Below are positions 11,679-24,010 of a stretch of 64,000 nucleotides of DNA, piece by piece. A program made the translations under genes and the position numbers. A model generated the notes under the pieces. The model worked only from the letters and a program-made list of their open reading frames with translations. It was not told the origin of the DNA and made no database searches. This DNA comes from Symsagittifera roscoffensis (lineage: Eukaryota > Xenacoelomorpha > Acoela > Convolutidae), in NCBI RefSeq assembly GCF_963678635.1, contig NC_087065.1, forward strand, positions 42,721,430 to 42,785,429, written 5' to 3'. Position 1 is the stretch's first letter. Every line of letters starts with the position of its first letter.

Positions 11679-12935
11679 GAGTCAATCAAAACTTTAAAGG
11701 CATCTATGTTCTTTGAAATTCGAAAAAACCAGTTTGATGACAACAGTATTATGAAAATGTATGGGATCGATTTTTTTATGTTTCTATAGTTTTACTTTTG
11801 TTTTGAGACGCTTTCGAAAAATTCTTAATTCTTTTTTCAAAAATTTAGTTTTTGTTTTTTTTCAAAAATTTAGTTTTCCTCAAAAACTACCTATGGACCG
11901 ATCTTCAAAAAAGTGAGAAGTCCGCCCACTCCCTTGTGTGTCTGCATACTCCCCTAATTTTTTTACGGTACTGCATTTTCTACAGCCTTCGAAAAAGTGA
12001 CCCATATTTTTGGATTTATACAATTTGTCGATAACTACACGACTAAAACTGAGGTTTTGGTTTCGATGGATAAAACAGGTTGGTTGTGGGAAGCTCCGCT
12101 GTTTTGTGCGGCTAAGAGAGAAGTTATGACACTCAAAAAAATCGTATTTGTGACTTTTTGACAGTTTTTTGAATTTTTTTTTAAGTTTTAAGAAACAACA
12201 TCTTATACACTGAGGCTTCCCACAACCTGTTTCCTCGATTAAACCCTTGATATCAGATAGTTGTTTTCGAGAATAGTCAAAAAATATTTAAACAAAGAAA
12301 AAGAAATCAAAACCAATTTAAGGCCCTAACCAATTATTTATTAGAAAATTTGAACCTGAGCGCAGGGGAAGTTCACTCAACCCTTTATTTTGTTTGAAAG
12401 CAAAATTTCAGATTTAGGATGGTGGGATGGTAGTTTTGGAGACAAATCAAAAAGTTTACAAAAAACTGTCAAAAAATCAAAAGTTTGACATTTTGAGGGC
12501 CGTATTTTTGTGTATATAGCCTTGCGCGTATCCGTTCATGCAAAAGAGCTTACCCCAACTTGTTCTACCTATGAAAACCAAAACTTCAGATGTGGGAGTG
12601 TAGTTTTCGAGAAAAGTCGAATTGTCTGAAAAAATGGTCAAAAGTCACAAATACAAGTTTTCCGAGGGTGGTCAAAATTTTTGTCGTTATGAAATTTGGG
12701 CTTAGCCGCTGAAACAGGGAAGCTTCCCACAAACCATTTTTTTAATGAAACGAAAACCTCAGATTTGGGAGAGTCGTTTCTGAGAAAATCAAAAAGTTTC
12801 AAAAAACGTACAAAAAATCGAAAAGTTGACTTTTCTGAAGGCCATAATTTTTTGTGTAAGAAATTTTCGGCCTTGTCGCTGATTTCAATCAAAAACTGGT
12901 CTAATTGGCAATATCTAAACCCTCAATATTACACA
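11679..12935. repeat. Diverged and inverted monomers of the 170-bp family
   Basis: The first part (to about 12,170) carries the monomer landmarks in forward orientation (CTCAAAAACTACC, GAGGTTTTGGTTTCGATGGATAAAAC, GGGAAGCTCC). From about 12,190 to 12,900 they appear reversed (GGCTTCCCACAACCTG, AAAAAGTTTACAAAAAACTG, GACTTTTCTGAAGGCC). The inverted part makes an 84-85-codon open frame on each strand, which I read as by-products. Confidence 0.6.
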
Positions 12936-12939
12936 AAAA

Positions 12940-14060
12940 ATGATCACAGGTGAGATATTATATTACTATGAGCTCAGGATAACAATACCTTTCAAATGAT
13001 ATTACAAAAGTCTGTCAAAACTTGCTATGTTTGAATAGTTAATAATTTTCTATAGAATAAAAACCACCCCGAGCACAAACTATCCGTGATTTTCTTCGAC
13101 AATAGTGGGAACAAAAATTCAAGTTTGTTGAATTGCAGAAATAGAGGGAGTAGAAAATCAGTTTTGAAGGCGAAATTGCGAATATTTCGATTACACAATT
13201 TTACCGCTCTTGAAGAGTTCTTACGTCATCTTTAAAAATATCTAATGCTTGTAGGTGCTTTCAACTTCAGTTATTGAAAAAATTGAGTAGACCAAACAGT
13301 TATTCGTCGGTTTTATCCTTCTTTTGTGCTGCTTCTATCCTGTTCATAACGTAAATGTATATATTTTTTCGATTGCTCTGACTTTTTGATGTCATCTGCG
13401 CCTATTTGTTTATGATATGGATAGATATGGATATATTTAATTTAGCTAGAGATGGCTTTTGTTTCAATCTTTTTCAATTGCAAATTTGGTTTTTGAATCC
13501 AGCTGCATGAAGATTACTTGTCGCCCAGCTTCAAAAAGTGGATAAATTTCCTTACAAATTTACCAACAGCATTGCGTAAAAACTCAAAGCACCGCAACTG
13601 CTCTCTGCTGGTTCCTTTCTAGCACACTATTATTACTTTTCTGAACTAGTTATTGGCCTTATTTTTTAAAACTTTGACTCAGGTCTTCATCAATTTTTTG
13701 GTTTGAAAAAAGTTTTCCATATTTTTTTTTCGATATTTTTAGAGATTATATCTTTCTTAATTGTGCCAGTAATTTATCCGGTTCTTTTAGAGTGATTTCT
13801 GATAGGCTAAAAGAAGCCAAAAATGACGAGCTATAATATTTGAGCTGGAACCTTGAGTTCGATTTTTGGCGCCAAAACTAAATCAGTAAAACTCTAAGAA
13901 GTTTTTGTTTTATTGTTCCGACTTTCTTTACGAAAGTAACGGAATATTTGTGCTCGGGGTAGTTTTTTAAAAAAAAAAACTTGACAGAAATTTTTATTTC
14001 ATTCAAAAGGTGTTGTTTTTCTCAGCTTAAAATTGAAAACATATTTCACCTGTGATAGTG
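12940..14060. mobile_element. Putative TIR element with about 150-bp inverted ends
   Basis: Left end ATCACAGGTGAGATATT and right end AATATTTCACCTGTGAT-like are inverse. Inwards the match continues through the ATGAGCTCAGGATAACAA / TGTTTTTCTCAGCTTAAA region to AAAAACCACCCCGAGCACAAA on the left and TTTGTGCTCGGGGTAGTTTTT on the right. The interior (about 13,130-13,905) has no transposase-like frame. Half-elements of the same family lie at 47,366-48,960. Confidence 0.5.
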
Positions 14061-14620
14061 TTGTAAAATTATGGAAGTATAAAGATTGCCATTTTGGCCA
14101 ATTAGGGACAATAAACGCGCGGTTTAATTCGCGCTATTAACGCGTGAGCGGAGATTTAATCTGTCTTAGAAATCGTTTCGAAATGGTTGAAAGAAAATTA
14201 TTTGCATAATTGATTAGTACTAGGTGCAAAATCTATCACTTTGTACTTTATATGGCGTGTGAGAGGATGATTTTCACAAAAAAAAATCATTTGAAAAACT
14301 TGCCTGTATTTTCTATTATTTGTTTTTTTTCATGTTATTACTGCTCCATAGACCTGTAATGGCAGTCTTAGAAATTGCTCCAAATTGGTTGAAGGAAGCT
14401 TATTTGCCATAATCGATTTGTTACTAGAAGCGAAATTTATTACTTTGAATGTTATATGGCCTGTGAGTAGATGATTTTCACAAAAAAAAATTTAAAAAAA
14501 AATTTAATTTTTTTCATTACAAATTTTTTTAAATGTTATTATTGCTCCATAGACCTTAAAAAGCAGTCGGAGCATTCAACGTTTCGCCCTGATACGAGCA
14601 GTCTTGTTTACTTTTGCTAC
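14061..14620. repeat. Dispersed repeat: AACGCGCG / GAGCGGAGATTTAATC family
   Basis: Carries GCCATTTTGGCCAATT, AACGCGCGGTTTAATTCGCGC, AGCGGAGATTTAATC and a tail ending TCGCCCTGATACGAGCAG. The same order occurs at 47,570-48,330, and the tail words recur near 48,415, 48,925 and 26,530. Two partial units lie in tandem here (about 14,085-14,330 and 14,340-14,610). Confidence 0.55.
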
Positions 14621-15164
14621 ACTATTAACGCAAAACGGGAGAACCGCGTTTCATTTTCCAGCTATGACGGGATGATTTACATCAGCGCTGATTCACCTAC
14701 TACGTAAACTTGCTTGTCGTGGAAGACTTCTCGAAGCAAAATTGATTGATGCATTTTCGTTTTTCGAAGGAAGTGACGGAATATTGTGCTCCATTGAAAA
14801 ATTTTTCGGGCAAAGTTAAACTTCTTGGCTAGCAGTTTTTTGCAAATTTAGTCTGCGGAATAAATTGATGCTCTGAGCTTAACTTTAAAAGGATTTTCCA
14901 CGTGCTATCGCTTTGTCTAAAGTTATAGGGTTTGAAAAACTGATATGAGGCTATCTTTTGGTAATTTCGCTACAGTACTAAATGCCAAACATTTTCTGTG
15001 GTGTTCATGGTGTATGCCAGAAAAAAAAACCTTGATTTTTTCCCTTTTTTTGAAAGCTTATTCAATTTTTTTTTAAATCAAGACTTTTTATAGACGTTTA
15101 AGTGCAGTATTAACATGCAAGGTTTTGACATAAGACGAGCAGTTTGTTTTTTTTTCATGACTTT
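14621..15164. other. No feature seen
   Basis: AT-rich non-coding. At about 15,115-15,150 there is a faint version of the repeat tail ending in ACGAGCAG. Confidence 0.35.
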
Positions 15165-15400
15165 TCGACCCGGGTCGAGATCCCGCTCAAAAACCGCTCA
15201 AGATATGAGTGGTTTGAGCTCTTTTTCAGCAAGATTTGAGCGGTTTGGGCGGTTTGAGCGGTTTTTTTAGATAAACCGTTCAAAAACCGCTAAAACCGCT
15301 CATTTTGAAACAAGATTTTGAGTGTAATTGTCTAAAAAAACCGCTCAAACCGCTCAAATCTTGCTTCAAATTAGGTGAAAAATCTCGACTCGGGGAGGTT
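15165..15400. repeat. Foldback element built of ACCGCTCAAA words
   Basis: Outer ends GACCCGGGTCGAGAT and ATCTCGACTCGGGG are inverse. Inside, GCAAGATTTGAGCGGTTT at about 15,228 is the inverse of AAACCGCTCAAATCTTGC at about 15,345, and TTGAGCGGTTTTTTTAGA is the inverse of TCTAAAAAAACCGCTCAA. A single-stranded copy would fold into a long hairpin. No ORF is present. Confidence 0.65.
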
Positions 15401-17100
15401 TATGAGGCAATAATGTCTTAGGCGAGAAGCCAAAATGACTAGGATAAAAAACGGCGGTTCTGACTAACAGACGAGCTTCGCTGTGTCTTTTTCAAAGTGC
15501 CAGTGCTTGGGACCCTTCTGAGCTGGGAGGAGTCAAATAGCATGATTAAAGTTAGTTTTTTTTGTGGTTGTGATCATCGATATAATGAGCGTCTTGGTAG
15601 CTATTAGCTTAGGGTTGGGTGGTCAAGTGGCTTTTGGCTCAGTCTAGTCATTAATTCAGTTGCTCGAAACCCAACATGATCACTTTTTTATGCTTGAGAT
15701 TGATTTCAACTCTACCATTCTAGACAAAAACAACGAAGACTACTTAGAGGGCAATCTTCGGCTTACAATCTAAAATTGAAAGTAGTGAAAAAACGGTGCT
15801 TCTACAAGGCTGACGAGTACTGCTGAATTTTTTCCAAGTTGTTTTCATTGCAAACCTTTTTTTGTTAATTATGGTAAATTCTAGTTTATAATTGATCAAA
15901 AGTTAGATTCATTATTGCTTTTAACTTGCCGATCTACTTTCAATGAAAAGATTTAGGTTTTCGACGAAATATAGTTTCTGATCTACCAATTATTCTTCAA
16001 GCAGTAGATGCCGAATAATGTTACATTTCAAAGGTATTCAAAGTCGATGTCGATTACTGGTAAGAGCCCCTTGTTACCGGATGCAAATGAAAATCATTTC
16101 AGTCAACCGTGAGTTTAGATTAACTTTTGTTTCTAAAAGATTTTTTCTCTATTTAGTTTCATGTATTTAATCTACGAGCATTCAATTTTCGCTATAGTTT
16201 TAACAATTTAGTAAAAGATTTGGAGGCTAAGAAATAGAATTAAATACAATCCTCATCTTTTTCGTGGCCAGGGGGGGTCATTAAGTTGTAATCCCATTTG
16301 TTCGACCAAAAAACGGCTACAAGACCCATAAAACTGCAGAAATAACATCAAAAAGATTTAACAAAAGATTCTACGTTATTTTCTAATTTCAATTCCGCGT
16401 GAAGACCTTTTAATTCCGGAGTCAAGGATTGAATTTGAATTTATATTAATCATTGGTTTAATGTTACAAATTTTTCTGCAAGCCACTCGGGGACAAATTT
16501 TCCATTTTTTACATGCAAAATGCTGAGTGAACAATTTTGAACAGCTTTTTTTTCGTAAATTTAATTGGGGGTGGGAAACTGGAAACGCGCTAGTTTATTT
16601 TCATGGAAAATAATGGCTAGTTTTTTTGAGAAAAAATTGCAAAAAGAGTCAAATTCATCAGTAGGAAAAACAAAAGTGCAATAAAGCGTTAACGGATTTG
16701 CAAACCGAATGATAACTATAAAAAAATTCAAAATCTCTCAATTTAAAAGTTACCCGAAAACTATTTATATTCTTCTTCAGAAGAGCAAATAAAGTTTGTA
16801 TTAAAACATACAAGTTCTCAGCTTTTATTTGCTTTTATAACATTGTGGTACGATAGAGCGTACCGTGTTTAGACTTAGCTGTAATTAGTTAGACCTGAAT
16901 GTGTCATGTGCCGAACTGATATCTTGATGGTATCTTGTCGAGGTCGCGATTAGAGCTTGACGTTCGAATGTGTGAATTGCTACCACTCTCTTTTGTACCT
17001 TGAAACTTACGAGCATTGTTGTTGAGTCTTAATTTTACTTATCGGAAGATAATTCAATTCTTTCAACAACTTCTCGGCGAGAAGTCAGACCTACTGAGAG
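15401..17100. other. No feature seen
   Basis: About 1.7 kb of AT-rich sequence without supported open frames or clear repeats. A small palindrome, GGTACGATAGAGCGTACC, lies at about 16,847. Confidence 0.4.
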
Positions 17101-18849
17101 TTTTTGTATATTGACCAAAACCGACGCCTGACCCACCACTATTTTGGAAAACCTGGATTTCAGTATTTTCTAGCAATCTTCTTGAGGGAACATTGCGACC
17201 TCAACGACCTTCTGAAACCTCCAACTGAAATGTTCAATGGCCCTCCCTCTAAGCCAGAAAGACCGAGCAATTTTGAATCGGCCACAGATACCTGAAAAAA
17301 AATTGAAAATTGAAAAAAAAAATCAAGCCGAAACAGTGCGCTGAGAGACACAAGAAAAGGCCCGAAATTGATCCCAACGTGTTATTTATTGAAGCTGACC
17401 AAAGAATCCAATCTTGCCTATTCTTTGTGTTAGAGTATGAAGGAAAAAAAGTCATTTTTCAGTGGGTATGTTCATGTGGAACAGGCTATTATTGAATTCC
17501 ATACCTTTTATGAGCACTGTGAAAGAAAAACTTTTTAAGGGGAAAAGAACCATATAATCAAACAAATGCAGCTGTACAATGCCGCTCAATCCGAAAAAGA
17601 CAGTTCGAAAGGTCGTTCATACGCTTATGGGGCCAAGCAACCCTGTGTGGATGGGCAGTCGCGATTGAGAAAGTATTCATCATAGACCTTTGACAGATGC
17701 TATCTTACTTAAAAGAACAAAGTCCCAAACTGATGTTGGCAGTAAAAGTGCTAACCTGTTCTTCTCCATGGAACGCTCAAATTTGTTTTTTCGCTAGGTT
17801 GGTCAGTAAAAAAGAAAAATTCCTGGTCCCAGAAAACCGAACTAGGTGCCTTCTCAGATTGGACCTTCAACCTTTATTTAGAGTCTAAACAATTTAAACA
17901 CGACCACAACCAATATCGAAAACCTCAAACGACTCGGAACCCAACGATTATAAATTCTGGAGAGATGCCGTCACTCATAATTGCAGCCAACTATTTTCCC
18001 GTCTAAGCAGATCTGAAAACCATAGAGTTCATTCGGTTTTCAAGAACCCTCTCATCCCAATTTAAAAAAAAATCGACGTGTAGCTACTCATTTCCAGCTT
18101 GAGGTGAGAAAAAATCCCAAAACTGATTAAGACCCCATTTTCAAAGTAAAATTATGAGAAAGCGATCTTTTTCTAGCTCCGGTCTTAATCACAGCAAAGA
18201 AACCTGCGCTGTGAGACTAGCTTGAAACGCCAAACCAAGAAAATTTTACCAATAACTATCAAATGACCAACGTTTTAGAAATATCGAATATGGCAGTCAA
18301 ACTATCAATTCAGAGAAACCAAAAGTTTTGATTCATATCTTCAGATCATAAAAATGTTTTGGTCAATTTCATTGTTTTCACTCAAGATCTTGTGAGCATT
18401 TACTGCAATTTTAACATAGTATTAGGTGAATTCAATGTAAGTTATCGTTCTTAATCTGATCAAATTGCATCACTGATATGCCTGAAAGTTTTCAAAAAAG
18501 CAAATGGGGAATAGAATTTAGAACTTTCGAGTCGTATTATGTTTTCTAGACGTCATGCTTGTCTTATCAAAAAGATCTTTATCAGATTGCAACTCGACGG
18601 TAGATTTCATTTTTGTCAACCGCGATTAGAAGTGCGTTGCTCTTCCTTTATAGGAAAATGAGTCTTAAGTGAAAAAATACCTTTCCTAGGCTTCGATATT
18701 ACCAAATTTGACATGAAATTCGAAGTTTCTAAAGTCCATGCCAATTTTGACCTAAATTACCCAGAACACCAAAAGATTTCAAGCCCTTCGAGATGGGAGC
18801 ATTAAAAAGTACGCAGAAACCTCCCAAAGCTTCAGAGATATATTGAGCA

Positions 18850-19110
18850 ACTTTGCCAATCAGAAATAAACTGACCAAAGCCACCAGGAAATCAAAACAA
18901 ATTAGGAATTTCATTGGATTATTAAACCAAATTCAGAAAGCAAACGTCAGAGATAGACTGACAAGTTTGGCCCATCCCTGAAGTCTGAAAACAAATTTAA
19001 AAATCATACTGGGTCCCGAAAAACAGTCAACAATTGAGGATACAATGAAATTAACATCCGGTTTTACCAAAATGAAACACTACGACCCTTAAAGAAAATC
19101 AAGAAACTTA
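18850..19110 (+). pseudogene. RT connection (thumb) remnant, gypsy type
   Basis: The frame reads KQIRNFIGLLNQIQKAN followed by a leucine/serine stretch and a Thr/Lys-rich segment. In Ty3/gypsy elements a F-L-G-L-x-N-Y motif of this kind follows the reverse-transcriptase palm. A single stop interrupts it near 18,978. Palm motifs (YxDD) upstream were not found, so the domain call rests on this motif and on order. Confidence 0.35.
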
Positions 19111-19561
19111 TAAAGAATAAATAACTGGCCATAAGAACTCAGAGACAAATCTTGGGCACCAATGTTTTTTTTTGCTTCGAAATTTTTAAGTGCGCAAGAA
19201 ATCAAAAAAGTACAAATGAACTGGAAAAAAACCACTTGCAGAAACGACCATTATGGCCACTCCTTAAAATATGAAAAAAAAGTAAAGTTCATCTTGGGTT
19301 TCGAACAACATTGAGAGACTCCGGAAACAATGAAATTACAATCGGTATATCGTATGACGGTAAAAAAAATGTAACAATATCACACTTAAAAATCAAGAGT
19401 TTTTTGTAAATCAAAAGCTAGCCACATTAGTTTCGAGGCCGCTCTTGTGAAATAAATAAAATACAGATCTTCATGGTTTCAATATATTTCGCTTTAAGGT
19501 TTTTAAATAAACAGAAAATCAAAAAGAGCTCTATCGGAATCAAATTTTTAGCAATAGTGGT

Positions 19562-19792
19562 ATGGTCTGCGGAAGTTTCAGATATATTCTAACGGTAAAT
19601 TATTTCGAGTTTCTATTCAAACAAAAAGCCATCTTATTGACTCAAAACCAATCGTACAAACAAAACTTACCAATTTCTCTGTTAGATGCGACGACTTTTA
19701 TCTTTTGGCTCTTTTATTTAAATCATATCGCGGGTTCCAAACGGAGTAATGCTGACTTCTTACTGCAAAACCCTTCAAGTGAGACAGTCTAG
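19562..19792 (+). pseudogene. RNase H end remnant, gypsy type
   Basis: A 76-codon frame ends with HIAGSKRSNADFLLQNP, the shape of the Ty3/gypsy RNase H terminus (I-x-G-x-x-N-x-x-A-D-x-L-S-R) with the final SR lost. The FRYIL-x-N-Y-F start fits the preceding strand of the domain. The acidic TDHK motif is not preserved. Confidence 0.4.
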
Positions 19793-20049
19793 TTGTCCAT
19801 TTATGACGAATAATTTTCAGTGTCAACAATCGAAAAATTCCTCAAAGCTGCGACACAAAAAACATTTAGCCAAATTTAAAAATTCTGTCTAAACGAAAAG
19901 AAAAAAGAAATCCCTAATCCTCCTTAACAATTTTGTTCCAATCCTACACAGTTCTCAAGAGATTTCACGCGGCATATACCATGCACAACTTCATGCGAAA
20001 CGCTGATCAGTGCTGAAAATCTCAAGGAGACAAAAATCTGTCATTTTAG

Positions 20050-20430
20050 ATGACAGAAACTTCTGCACCGATTGGCGGGAATTGTAGACGCAGAACTGAC
20101 CTCGAAAGATCCAATTTTGAAGCTTATGCAACAAGCAGTAGACAGAGAAGATTACCAAAAATTTTGCCGAGACGATTCAAAGACCAATATTTTTTTGATT
20201 TCTTTTACAGTAATTTTTGGATGTTTTGTAATTGACAAAGCTATAGCAATCACTGAAAGATTTCAACGAGCAATGCATTTTACCTAAAGTAGCTCTCATC
20301 TCGGTCAAGAAGCCAATTTAGTCGCCGCGCATTATATCTGTTGCCCAGGAATCCACAGGGACATAGTATCTAAAGCAGTCTGTATCCAATGTACAAGTTA
20401 TAGCAAGAATCTAAAACAATTTTTATTTTT
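20050..20430 (+). pseudogene. Integrase zinc-binding remnant
   Basis: One frame carries AELTSKDPILKLMQQAV (a linker typical of gypsy integrases), then, across one stop at about 20,286, a HLGQEANLVAAHYICCPGIH segment followed by VCIQC. This gives a H-x-H-x-C-x2-C arrangement with the CPGIHRDI wording close to the usual WPGMRxDV. The catalytic core that should follow is unrecognisable. Confidence 0.45.
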
Positions 20431-22210
20431 TGATTCCTCAAAATTTTTACCTGATTTAAAATCAGCAAACTAAAACCAACAGCAAAATAACAGTGGCTCA
20501 ATATCAGATGAAAAAAAATCTGTGTTCATACTGGTGGCTAGAGTAAGTTTTTCAAAATATCCGTCGTAATGTTAACATGAACTACAGATGCGCAGAAACT
20601 TCAATTTTTGCTCTAGTTTCTTTGCAACCCACCACATCCGTAAAATTTTCAGATCTGACCTATATTCAGGCTTTAAGATTCATTTAAAATCTAACTTCTT
20701 CATAGAAAAGGGCATAAAACACATTTTCTTAAAGTCTATCCAGAACCTGAAGCGTAAATGGGGCGCTCTGCATTTAGAATAAAAACCACCAGATATTCAG
20801 GGTACTCTCAAAATAATCATTCACAAAATCAGATTGAGTTAGCTATAGATGATCAGCACATTCACTTTTGAACTTTTAAAAGAAAACCAACGAAGCATTG
20901 GCGTTTAACTATAGAAAAATTTAATGCAAAAGCTAATTTAGATAGAAAAACTCGACATAGACGCGTTAACTACCGAAAAAAGCCGTGAACTTTAGATAGT
21001 CGACCAAATTTGTACACAAGGGATAAAATGAAGGGAGTAAAGTTGTGAGCCGTCGGTTTAGAATCAAACCCTCTTCAGTGACAGATAAAGCATTAGACTC
21101 ACTCGTTCAATCTAATAATAAGTGGATGGTTCAGAAAAGGTTTTTCCAAAGACGAAGAAGCAAGCAAGACAGTTTCCAATAAAAGCATGTTACCCTCCGC
21201 TCTACTAAGGGACACTTCGGGGACTTTCAGTTTCCAGTTGCTTCCAACCATCAATCCTAACGCGAAAACATCAAATTTATTGGAAGAAACTTTTTTATCG
21301 GAGCCAAATTGGTCGGAAAATATCAGTGGGGTCCTAAGCGGCAAGTAGGGAAAGCCTCAGCTTAAAAGAATTTCAGGCAACATATCCTTTTTTACTAACA
21401 AAACATTTATTTTCTCGGAAGCGAAAGTTATAACAAGTACTAAGGAACAGCCATTTGTCTATCAGATTAAAGTCATTTAAAAGCTGTAAATTTATTGGCA
21501 AACAGTCCAAACTAAAAGAAGTCAGTGGTCAAAAGGCTTCTACCAAACAGGCTTCCTCAGACGACGACCTTTTGTTGCCGCCAAAATCGATATCCAGACG
21601 AATTCTGACAGCGAGCTCCAAGTCTTCATTTCTCAAGCTCCCACTCCTCAATTGGTCAGCTCAAAACTCAGCACGATTGTTTTCAAACCAGTGCCTCAAG
21701 TTACTGATGCTCTAGGTAAACCGTTAAACAGATCAGCCCCACTGGTCGACTTGACAGCTTCCTCATCTAGATTGGGAAAGTTGATCCGGGATGCATGATC
21801 CCTAACCACTGTTGAAACGTCCTCGCCAGTCCACAAGAGCTCAGTGGCGTCTCTTCTGCAATCTTGAAGAGACATTAAATTCTTCAGAGTCACAAACGAA
21901 GTAACTAAAATTTATTCCAATTTCATCTGAAGAAAAGAAACCATCACAATCAAAAGCATCTGTTTGCCCCATCCCAAAGTCAAAAATTTCAGATTGCAAA
22001 ATCTCAGCGTCAAAAGCTCCCGCCCACCAAAAACTCCTGCCAACCAAATCGTCAGATCAAGACAAAGATCAAGACAATTTTTTTGTATTCCGGTTAGGCA
22101 CACAATCAGAGCGGTAGAGGAAACTCCACCCAAATAATCGTCACTAGAAACTGAAATCTCCGCAACCTCATTTCGCAAACTTCCCGGCAAGAGAAGAGAT
22201 GGCGCAATCA

Positions 22211-23938
22211 GAAATTGGTTTCTCTAGATTTCTGGCTTTTTTGGCTCTCTAGAAAATTGGCTTTTTTAGTAATTTAAAAGTTATGTCAACACTTTTGGTT
22301 CAACTGTATAAGTAAAACAAATTGAGATTCTTATGTAGCCCAAAAATAGATGCAAAGGTTATAACCGTCTCAAAATTGTACAACTAAATTTATTTTGTTT
22401 TGATAGCCAAAAAATGACAAATCTGCTATAAAGTGTCAATTTTGAATAAAAAAACAAATATAGACGTTTTGATGAGCCAAATTTTGAATTTTATGCTTTT
22501 CTTAGTTTATTTTGGCATTTTGAGAGTTTCCATTTTACGTAATTTGGCGTAACTTTTGATTGAATAACAATGCCGAAAATTTCAGCTTCGAGTTTTTCAA
22601 AACAAATTGCATCAAAATAATTCTGCTGAAAATCTGCCGCGGTGCTAGCTTGTAGCGGGCTGATCTTTTAGCACACTCAAATCATTTGAAAAATCAGTTG
22701 GCAAAGTGAAACGCGGCTGCTTGCTGCGCTTCGCTTACATCCTCTACGAGTGTTATTTTGCGCGTGCATCAGTGATTGCGGCTTTCTTTATTCGGTCTAT
22801 TGTAGAAAACAAAAGAATGTTGGTACTAAACTGTTAGCTTATTGATGTGGGTCTTATGCACATTATTGACCAGCATACTTTGAATAGTCTAAAATATTCA
22901 ACAGATTTCATTTTGAACAAAAAACTTATTTTTGGACTGGTTAACTTTGAAACTAATTTAAATACGAAATGCTATACTTATGAAAATGAATGATTGTATA
23001 AATGCTCAAAATATTTATGGAAAGTTTGACCGTACTTGAATTAGATTGGTTAATATCTACAAATCAGATTGAATCATATTAGCTTCAATTGAAGAAGTAG
23101 AATTTTTGGTTTTGGGCCGTTTACTGGATGAGACTCACAGTATTAATTAGGGAAGCTCAAACCCAGACTAAGAGTCGTTTTACCTATATCAACTAATTAT
23201 GAATCAGTTGGGTTACTTAGGTCTGTAAATTGACCCATTTATCAAATTTGTCGCTAAATCCTAGGTCTGCTCGAAACAATCAGTCCCCCTGTGCCACCAC
23301 TAGCTTCCTTCCTTTGCATCAAGGTTAGCTCTTTTTAGTTTAATTATATCAGACCATCGTTTACTAGACCGTGAAAAAATCAATTTGAATGAAAAATTCG
23401 AGATTCGAAAAGCAAGTGGGAAAAAAAAGAAAAAAAAATTGCTGGGAAACTCTGCAATAATAATTGTCTTTAATCAGAATGAAGAGCGTTAATACATATC
23501 AAATTTATTTATCAAATCTGGTAAAAGAATCTCATGTTTTTTTTTTCTGTGAAAGGTTTGTTTGATAAATGATTGTCTCCCAGTTGCAACTGAAACAATT
23601 TTTCGGCAGACAAATTTTTCAACAGACTAACTTCATGCTACATATGCATAATTGATTGCCAGCCGTAAAACAGAGCTTCCCTAACTAAGACAATTTCCTC
23701 GTCATTTGTCAACCTAAATCTAAGCAAAGAAAATTAGCTCAGCGTCAAACACTGATCGGAATGGGGGTGAAGCGACTTGCATACGTGCAGCCTATGATGT
23801 GCAATTAAAACAAAGCTCTGAATTATCCGACTGCCTTTCAGTTAGTATCGAATAGTTTTTTGTTTATAAAAAGTTATTAAAATCTTGGACAAAATCAGCA
23901 TTAATTATGAAAAAACCCCGGGTTGAAGTCCCTATGGA
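22211..23938. other. Intergenic, no gene seen
   Basis: AT-rich. At about 23,742-23,895 lies the first copy of a dispersed repeat that recurs, diverged, at about 24,852-25,040 (GATCGGAATG, GACTTGCATACGTGC / GGCTTGCACGCATGC, TATCGAATAG landmarks in the same order). Confidence 0.4.
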
Positions 23939-23939
23939 A

Positions 23940-24010
23940 GGATTGATGCTGCTGAGTTCGCATACATGGCTAATAAGCTGAAGGTTGCTGGATCGAACCC
24001 CGGCAGTTCA
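23940..24010 (+). pseudogene. tRNA-Ile(AAT)-like pseudogene or SINE head
   Basis: The core GGCTAATAAGCTGAAGGTTG followed by GGATCGAACCCC closely follows the anticodon-loop-to-T-arm order of animal tRNA-Ile(AAT). The B-box-like GGATCGAACCC lies at 23,990-24,000, and a T5 run, usable as a Pol III stop, lies at about 24,014. The T stem can form only with an 8-base loop, and neither the anticodon stem nor the acceptor stem pairs, so it is not a working tRNA. It could be an old tRNA copy or the head of a tRNA-derived SINE. Confidence 0.4.

Larger units (their letters stand above)
17101..22210 (+). mobile_element. Very decayed Ty3/gypsy-type retroelement
   Basis: No frame is long, but plus-strand fragments follow the Ty3/gypsy order: an RT connection-like stretch with RNFIGLLNQ (about 18,900-18,960), an RNase H end with HIAGSKRSNADFL (19,562-19,792), an integrase zinc-binding region (about 20,050-20,420) and a proline/serine-rich post-integrase tail (about 21,540-21,780). 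The 17,100-18,690 part has coding-like composition but I cannot assign it. LTRs are not identified, so the edges are approximate. Unlike the element at 50-64 kb, this one is riddled with stops. Confidence 0.5.

Noticed and set aside
12638-12953. Two overlapping open frames of 84-85 codons on opposite strands
   Set aside because: They lie in inverted monomers of the 170-bp repeat and share no motif with any protein.
21696-22190. Three minus-strand frames of 65-92 codons
   Set aside because: The plus strand here reads as a proline/serine-rich post-integrase tail of the old gypsy element. The minus frames have no motif.
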